Shown here: one piece after another, positions 6,927 to 11,042 of the stretch | How the letters are laid out: each line of letters begins with the position of its first letter | Numbering within the stretch: the first letter of the stretch is position 1 | NCBI GenBank assembly: GCA_030839105.1 | Contig: JAUZEI010000397.1 | Coordinates: 1-11,042, forward strand | Source: Actinomycetota bacterium | GTDB lineage: Bacteria > Actinomycetota > Acidimicrobiia > IMCC26256 > PALSA-610 | Length of the DNA: 11,042 nucleotides | Direction of reading: 5' to 3' | Notes under the pieces: generated by a model | Databases searched by the model: none | Seen by the model: the letters and a program-made list of their open reading frames with translations, nothing else | Told to the model about the DNA's origin: nothing | Position numbers and translations under genes: made by a program

Positions 6927-7703
6927 ATGAAAGTTTCGACCGGGGACTGGTTCGCGCGCGAACGGGTCGGCGACGTGATCTGGCGGCTGTGGGAGCCGTC
7001 CGTCGATCCGTTCGCGCGCTGCAACATCTGGTTCGTGCGCGGTCGAGACCGGTCCCTGCTCGTCGACACCGGCCTCGGCGTGGTGAGCTTGCACGACGCG
7101 GCGCGTGATCTCTTCGAACAGCCGACGCTCGCGCTCGCGACGCACTACCACTTCGATCACACCGGATCGCTGCACGAGTTCTCGGAGCGCTTGGCCCACA
7201 AGTCCGGCGTGCCGTATCTCGCGACGCCGGGCGCGATCGGTGGTGCGCTGCGCCGCAGTGCGTTCCCGGCCGCCGTGCTCGACATGTACCTGACCGCGGG
7301 TTACGAGCTTCCCGAAGAGCTGCTCGACGCGTTGCCGGAGGCCGGCTACGACCCCGCGGCTTACGAGGTACAGAGCTGCGCACCGACGCGTGTCCTCGAC
7401 GACGGCGACGTCGTCGACCTCGGTGACCGCGCGTTCGAGGTGTTGCACCTTCCGGGACATTCGCCCGACTCGATCGGTCTCTACGACCACGAGTCGCGGA
7501 CGCTCTTCTCCGGCGACGCCGTGTACGACGGGCCGCTGCTCGACGGGAGCAGCGACTCCGACGTCGACGCCTACGTGCGCACGATGGAGCGACTTCGCGA
7601 GCTCCCGGTCGATGTCGTCCACGGCGGACACGAGCCGAGTTTCGGCCGGGAACGACTCGTCGAGCTGTGCGACGGCTACATCGAGAGTGTGCAGGCGCGG
7701 TAG
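6927..7703 (+). CDS. Metallo-beta-lactamase-fold hydrolase
   Basis: This 258-aa MBL-fold protein has the full metal-binding set: THYHFDH (H73, H75, D77, H78), LPGHSPDS (H178), LFSGDAVYDG (D197) and VVHGGHEPS (H235). The N-terminal WRLWEPSVDPFARCNIW and LLVDTGLGV segments are typical of the fold. It should be a soluble binuclear-metal hydrolase of a thioester, lactone or phosphoester; the substrate is unknown. The frame is open much further upstream, but that part lies over the urea-locus relic and lacks family similarity. The ATG at 6927, 25 bp after the relic's stop and giving MKVSTGDW, is the sensible start. Its ribosome binding site is weak (GAGAG, 4-5 nt of match at a long spacing). Confidence 0.92.
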   Translation: MKVSTGDWFARERVGDVIWRLWEPSVDPFARCNIWFVRGRDRSLLVDTGLGVVSLHDAARDLFEQPTLALATHYHFDHTGSLHEFSERLAHKSGVPYLATPGAIGGALRRSAFPAAVLDMYLTAGYELPEELLDALPEAGYDPAAYEVQSCAPTRVLDDGDVVDLGDRAFEVLHLPGHSPDSIGLYDHESRTLFSGDAVYDGPLLDGSSDSDVDAYVRTMERLRELPVDVVHGGHEPSFGRERLVELCDGYIESVQAR

Positions 7704-7813
7704 AGCCCGAGTCACATCCCGCTCACCGCTGTCAGGTCTCGACAGGAGAGCCGACACACCGGCGAAATCTCGCAGCCCTCGCCGCGAAACGTCCCGGCCG
7801 TACGGTCGCGGAC
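7704..7813 (+). other. Intergenic gap before the truncated Rieske gene
   Basis: These 110 bp hold no gene. A short inverted repeat, CTGTC (7729-7733) and GACAG (7741-7745), could form a five-pair hairpin just after the metallo-hydrolase gene. It is too weak, and lacks a T-run, to be called a terminator. No clear Shine-Dalgarno precedes the ATG at 7814. Confidence 0.3.
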
Positions 7814-8185
7814 ATGGATACCCGTTTCCTCTTGTCGCCGGAGGCGTACTTCGACGACGGCTGGTACGGCTGCGAGCAGCAACTGCTGTTCGCGCGTTCC
7901 TGGCACCTGGCGGCGTCGACCGAAGAGCTCACCGAATTCGGTGACGTCGTCACGATCGACGCCGGGTTCGGTCCCCTCGTCGTCGTGCATGGGCTCGACG
8001 GCGTGTTGCGCGCCTTCCACGACGTCTGCCCGCACCGGGGCATCAAGCTGCTCGAGAGGAGCGGCAACGAAGGCATCCAGGCGACCGTGCGCTCCAGCCG
8101 GTTTCGCGTCGGACCCCTCGCCCAGAACCACGAACGGCCGATCACGCTCTTCCACCGTCAGCGTCTGGCGGCGCTCGACCCATGA
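7814..8185 (+). pseudogene. Truncated Rieske (2Fe-2S) aromatic-ring-hydroxylating oxygenase alpha-subunit remnant
   Basis: The first 89 codons match the start of a Rieske oxygenase large subunit: SPEAYFDDGWYGCEQQLLFA, then ARSWHLAAS, and the first half-cluster motif HDVCPHRG (C72, H74), followed by LLERSGNEGIQ. The second half, C-P-x-H-x-W, should come next but is absent. From residue 90 the reading (ATVRSSRFRVGPLAQ) matches nothing I recognise in this or the other two frames, and the ORF ends at 123 aa. Family alpha subunits are usually over 350 aa with a mononuclear iron domain, all of which is gone. With only two of four ligands the cluster cannot form, so this is a dead remnant or, less likely, a repurposed small protein. 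Its stop overlaps the ATG of the next gene (ATGA). Confidence 0.75.
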
Positions 8186-8802
8186 TGACGCTCGCCCGCC
8201 ATTTCGTCGGTGCGTGGCAACGGCGGTCGATCGCGATCGACCGCGAGCCGCCTTCGGAGCCGGCCCGCGTGCTGTGGCTGCAGGCCGGTGACGCGTTCGC
8301 GGATCTGCGCGTCCCCGAAGATCCGGACGCGCCGATCGACGCGTTCGCGGGCATCACTACCTACGACGCGCCCGCGCTCACCTGGCACCACACGCTCGAC
8401 CGCAACGGCAACTTCGCGGATTATGACTGCGGCATCGTCGAGCGCCACGACGAGAAGTTGATCGAGCGGGGAGAGTTCGAGCGCGACGGTTGCAGCCACA
8501 CCTACGAGGAGATCTGGGAGCGCATCGACCCCGGCAACTCGGGAGCTGTCCTGACCGCAGCCCACGCCGTAGTGGTCCGGGTCGGCAATCACTGTTTGGC
8601 TCTGCGCGATCGCCGGCGCGCGGGCGGCGATTTCGACGTGCGCCACGCGTGCATCACGGGCCAGGAGTGGACGGACGTGACGGTGCTCGGCGACGGCACC
8701 GAGTTGCCGCGCCCGCCCGTCTGGCTCCCCAGTCACTGGGATACCGGCTCGGAGGTCGTCATCGAAGGATTGCACTGGCGCATCGCGGAGCGGTGGGGCT
8801 GA
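8182..8802 (+). CDS. HRI1-like protein of unknown function
   Basis: This 206-aa soluble protein has no signal peptide or membrane segment. It opens with FVGAWQRRSIAID (8-20), then VLWLQAGDAFADLRVP (30-45), a TWHHTLDRNGNFADYDCG segment, YEEIWERIDP, a beta-rich AVVVRVGNHCLALRD, and an end reading GSEVVIEGLHWRIAERWG. From memory this order of motifs matches the fungal HRI1 family, whose yeast member has WDSGCVEE, FRELWQPVDP and GLNWEVIE at like places. HRI1 forms a two-part lipocalin-like beta barrel of uncertain role. The assignment is inference from motif order. ATG codons at 8182 and 8185 are both possible; the first overlaps the stop of the Rieske remnant. The stop at 8800 sits within the first base pairs of a downstream repeat. 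Confidence 0.82.
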   Translation: MMTLARHFVGAWQRRSIAIDREPPSEPARVLWLQAGDAFADLRVPEDPDAPIDAFAGITTYDAPALTWHHTLDRNGNFADYDCGIVERHDEKLIERGEFERDGCSHTYEEIWERIDPGNSGAVLTAAHAVVVRVGNHCLALRDRRRAGGDFDVRHACITGQEWTDVTVLGDGTELPRPPVWLPSHWDTGSEVVIEGLHWRIAERWG

Positions 8803-8859
8803 CCCACACCAGCCGCCGCCGACCGCGCTCTTCGAGGCGCAGCCCGAGCGACCCATAAG
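8801..8859 (+). repeat. Intergenic direct repeat, copy 1
   Basis: This 59-bp element begins GACCCACACCAGCCGCCGCC at the very stop codon of the HRI1-like gene and ends CGAGCGACCCATAAG. The first 28 bases are identical to those of copy 2. After that it has one base where copy 2 has a six-base CGGGAC, and then a nearly identical 3' half (CTTCGAGGCGCAG and so on). Confidence 0.85.
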
Positions 8860-8883
8860 AACGAGCGGCAGCGGAGCCGACCC

Positions 8884-8946
8884 GACCCACACCAGCCGCC
8901 GCCGACCGCGCCGGGACCTTCGAGGCGCAGCGCGAGCGACCCTAAG
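8884..8946 (+). repeat. Intergenic direct repeat, copy 2
   Basis: This 63-bp second copy starts 83 bp after the first and ends GCGAGCGACCCTAAG. It differs by the CGGGAC insertion, a C-to-G change in GCAGCGCGAG, and loss of one A near the end. The spacer 8860-8883 carries a more degenerate version of the 3' half (GAGCGGCAGCGGAGCCGACC). The unit may belong to a dispersed intergenic repeat family in this genome. Confidence 0.85.
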
Positions 8947-8952
8947 TAGGGT
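8939..8952 (+). promoter_or_regulatory. Perfect palindrome / possible -10 region before the CitE-like gene
   Basis: ACCCTA-AG-TAGGGT is a perfect 6+6 inverted repeat, 26 bp before the GTG start of the CitE-like gene. It contains TAGGGT, which fits the loose TAnnnT actinobacterial -10. It could be an operator over a promoter, or a small hairpin after the repeat. No clear -35 is visible. Confidence 0.35.
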
Positions 8953-8968
8953 GCGCTGAGGTTCGGTC

Positions 8969-8974
8969 AGGAGG
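8969..8974 (+). promoter_or_regulatory. Strong ribosome binding site that sets a GTG start
   Basis: A perfect AGGAGG lies four bases before GTG at 8979. It is the best Shine-Dalgarno in the window and decides the start of the CitE-like gene. Confidence 0.8.
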
Positions 8975-8978
8975 CATC

Positions 8979-9914
8979 GTGGACAGGTCGACGGCGGTAC
9001 CGCTGCGCTCGCTGCTGTTCACGCCCGGGGACCAGGAGTCTCGGATCGCGGAGAACGCCAAGTCGGGCGCCGACGCGCTCTTCCTCGACATCGAAGAACC
9101 GCGCACACCGTGCCCGGAGGCGACACGCGTGCGCGCCCGCGGACTCGTACGCGAGTTCCTCGACTCCGCGGCACCCGGCCCGGGTGTGCCGCTCAACTTC
9201 GTGCGCGTGCAACCCATCGCGTCGGGCATGATCCTGCGCGACCTGCAGGCGGTGATGGGTCCGAATCTCGCCGGGATCCTGCTGCCGAAGATCACCGGGC
9301 CGGCCGACGTGCACGCGGCCGATGCGATCCTCACATGCTTCGAGGTCGAGCTCGGTCTTCCCGTCGGCGAGACGATGCTCTATCCGATCCTCGAGAACGC
9401 ACAGGCGATCCGCCAGGCCTACGAGATCGCGAGCGCTTCCGACCGGGTCGCGTACATGGGCGGCGCCGTCTCGAGGTTCGGCGACATCTGCGCCGACATC
9501 GGCTTTCGTTGGACGCCGAAGGGCACCGAGACGCTCTACATCCGCGAGAAAGTGCTGATCGACGCGCGCGCGGCGGGCATCCGCTACCCGATAAGCGGCA
9601 TGTGGGGCGGCGCGAACGACGATCTCGACGGCCTCCGCGCCTGGCTGACCGAGCTGCGCGACATCGGCTACTTCGGGATGATGATGGGAAACGCCGAACA
9701 CGTTGCCATCGTGAACGCGGCGTTCACTCCGACGGCCGAAGAGCTCACCTACTGGAGCGAGATCGATCGGCTCACTCGGGAGGCCGAGGCGGCCGATACG
9801 CGCCTTCTCATGGGCGACAAGAACCAGGGCGAAGGGCACGAGATCCACATCGCGCACGTTGCAACCGCCCGCAAGCTGCTCGCCTGGGCGCGCGAGCTCG
9901 GAGCCGACACATGA
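8979..9914 (+). CDS. CitE-like HpcH/HpaI aldolase / CoA-ester lyase family protein
   Basis: This 311-aa TIM-barrel enzyme begins with PLRSLLFTPGDQESRI (8-23). It continues with ADALFLDIEEP (31-41), RVQP (76-79, with R76), ILLPKITGPAD (100-110), YPILENAQAIRQAYEIA (135-151) and VAYMGGAVSRFGDICADIGF (157-176). Relatives are Mg-dependent lyases that make or cleave acyl-CoA thioesters of malate or citrate type. The acid of the usual PK-x-E motif is not present (PKIT). The CoA-lyase IHP motif before the last helices is replaced by MMMGNAEHVAIVN. The true reaction is therefore open, and it may be a non-CoA C-C lyase. A strong AGGAGG supports the GTG start. The next gene follows immediately, so both are probably one operon. 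Confidence 0.88.
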   Translation: MDRSTAVPLRSLLFTPGDQESRIAENAKSGADALFLDIEEPRTPCPEATRVRARGLVREFLDSAAPGPGVPLNFVRVQPIASGMILRDLQAVMGPNLAGILLPKITGPADVHAADAILTCFEVELGLPVGETMLYPILENAQAIRQAYEIASASDRVAYMGGAVSRFGDICADIGFRWTPKGTETLYIREKVLIDARAAGIRYPISGMWGGANDDLDGLRAWLTELRDIGYFGMMMGNAEHVAIVNAAFTPTAEELTYWSEIDRLTREAEAADTRLLMGDKNQGEGHEIHIAHVATARKLLAWARELGADT

Positions 9915-9928
9915 GCACGGACGAGTGA
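9911..9928 (+). other. Five-codon mini-ORF bridging the CitE-like and amidohydrolase genes
   Basis: ATG AGC ACG GAC GAG TGA starts inside the stop of the CitE-like gene (ATGA). Its own stop overlaps the GTG start of the amidohydrolase (GTGA). It may act only as a translational relay, or it may be the former amidohydrolase start thrown out of frame by a single-base change. It may also be chance. Confidence 0.3.
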
Positions 9929-11042
9929 GCAGGCACCTGAACGCGGCCGAGGTGAGAGCGAGCCTCTCCCATCCGATCATCGACGCCGACGGCCACTTCG
10001 TCGAGCTCGCGCCGGTGTTCGACGAGGAGATGCTCACCTATCTCGAAGAGATGGGAGGGCGCGCGGTACGCGACCGCTACGCCGGAAACACCGGTCTCAC
10101 GGACACGACGACCGTCCTTGCCTCGCATCCCGGTGCTCGCGGTCCGGGTTGGAAGGCGATGCCGTCGTGGTGGGGTTGGCCGACGAAAAACACCCGAGAT
10201 CGCGCGACCTCGTATCTCCCGGCCCTGCTCTACGAACGCCTCGACGAGATCGGTATCGACTTCACGATCCTCTATCCGTCGATGACGCTGTCGTACCTCG
10301 AGACGTCCGACGACGAGCTCATCGGCCTGCGCTGCCGGGCTGCGAACCGTGCCCTCGCGAACCTGTTCGCCCCCTACCGCGATCGCACGACGGTGGGCGC
10401 GCTCGTGCCGATGCTGGATCCGAAACTCGCCGTCGACGAGCTCGAGTACGCGGTACGCGAGCTCGGATTCAAGACCGCCGTGTTCGCGGGTCATGCCCGC
10501 CGCTCGATCGGTACGGGTGACGAGCACCGGCTCGACTGCTTCGGCGTCGACAGCGCGTACGACTATGACCCGCTGTGGGCCAAGTGCGTCGAGCTCGGGA
10601 TCGCCCCCGTGTTCCACAGCTCACTGCAATCGCACCGGGTGACGCGGTCGGCGACCAGCTACGTCTACAACCACATCGGCGGCCTCGCCGCGAACCACGA
10701 GTCGCTGTGCAAGTCGCTGTTCCTCTCCGGTGTCACCCACCGGTTCCCCACGTTGCGATTCGGCTTCCTCGAAGGCGGTGTGGGATGGGCGTGCAGCCTG
10801 TTCTCCGACCTCGTCGGTCACTGGTCGAAGCGCAACGCGAACGACATCACAAGCCTCGATCCCGATCTCCTCGACGTCGACGGGCTGGTCGCGCTGTTCG
10901 AGGAGTACGGCGACGAGCGCGTCCGCGCGGGTCTCACGGAGCTGCACGCGTACTTCTCCCGTCCGAGCGCGCGTCCCGAACAGCTCGACGAGTTCTCGGC
11001 CGCCGCGCTTACCCCCGTCGCGGATCTGCGCGACAAGTTCGT
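9925..11042 (+). CDS. Amidohydrolase family 2 (COG2159-type) enzyme, C-terminus cut by the window edge
   Basis: The frame stays open from GTG at 9925 to the right edge (372 codons plus two bases). The N-terminal metal motif is of the D-x-H kind, HPIIDADGHFVEL (16-28, with D22 and H24), which replaces HxH in many relatives. A middle strand carries APVFHSSLQS (H231), and a later one GFLEGGVGW. The conserved Asp (SDYPH-like) expected near the C-terminus lies beyond the window. These TIM-barrel enzymes are metal-dependent hydrolases or non-oxidative decarboxylases of aromatic or related carboxylates; which applies here is unknown. An alternative GTG at 9952 would still keep motif 1. It overlaps the mini-ORF after the CitE-like gene, so the two are likely co-transcribed. 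Confidence 0.88.
   Translation, partial: MSRHLNAAEVRASLSHPIIDADGHFVELAPVFDEEMLTYLEEMGGRAVRDRYAGNTGLTDTTTVLASHPGARGPGWKAMPSWWGWPTKNTRDRATSYLPALLYERLDEIGIDFTILYPSMTLSYLETSDDELIGLRCRAANRALANLFAPYRDRTTVGALVPMLDPKLAVDELEYAVRELGFKTAVFAGHARRSIGTGDEHRLDCFGVDSAYDYDPLWAKCVELGIAPVFHSSLQSHRVTRSATSYVYNHIGGLAANHESLCKSLFLSGVTHRFPTLRFGFLEGGVGWACSLFSDLVGHWSKRNANDITSLDPDLLDVDGLVALFEEYGDERVRAGLTELHAYFSRPSARPEQLDEFSAAALTPVADLRDKF

Noticed and set aside
7798..7805. CCGTACGG palindrome just before the Rieske remnant
   Set aside because: An eight-base palindrome is expected by chance in DNA of this composition.

Overview
The window is GC-rich, densely packed chromosomal DNA from a high-GC actinobacterium. Two zinc-finger-like DUF3499-type proteins and an actinobacterial-style homoserine kinase support this. 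An Acidimicrobiia-like lineage is my best guess, but no marker gene proves it. No tRNA, rRNA, CRISPR array, transposase or phage gene was seen.

Left part (1-4008, minus strand). A three-gene unit reads leftward: a short-chain dehydrogenase, an enoyl-CoA hydratase/isomerase-family protein 9 nt after it, and an M20-family dipeptidase whose start codon overlaps the previous stop (TGATG). The M20 gene runs off the left edge, probably only a few codons short of its end. Upstream of this unit, on the same strand, lies thrB (homoserine kinase), without thrA or thrC beside it.

Middle (4031-6387). Divergent from thrB are two paralogous small proteins on the plus strand. Both have a C-x4-C...C-x2-H finger at the N-terminus and end in the same short motif (LDA-[ST]-P-x-L-x-RAF-x-NA). 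In the second copy the two parts are separated by a long, low-complexity Pro/Glu/Ala-rich linker. A convergent MFS transporter follows on the minus strand.

Right part (6411-11042, plus strand). This stretch combines gene decay with degradative-type enzymes. First comes a relic of a urea carboxylase/allophanate hydrolase locus: a UAAP (DUF1989) fragment joined to two separate pieces of allophanate hydrolase, with a frameshift. Next are an intact metallo-beta-lactamase-fold hydrolase, a truncated Rieske oxygenase that keeps only half of its iron-sulfur ligands, and an intact 206-aa protein resembling the fungal HRI1 family. A duplicated intergenic element of about 60 bp follows. The window closes with a CitE-like (HpcH/HpaI) lyase and an amidohydrolase_2 enzyme cut by the right edge. 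These last two are tightly coupled through a five-codon mini-ORF with overlapping start and stop codons.

I see no defence system or mobile element. The points most worth checking are the fossil urea locus, the paired finger/tail proteins, the bacterial HRI1-like protein, and the repeat and overlap structures around the CitE-like gene.
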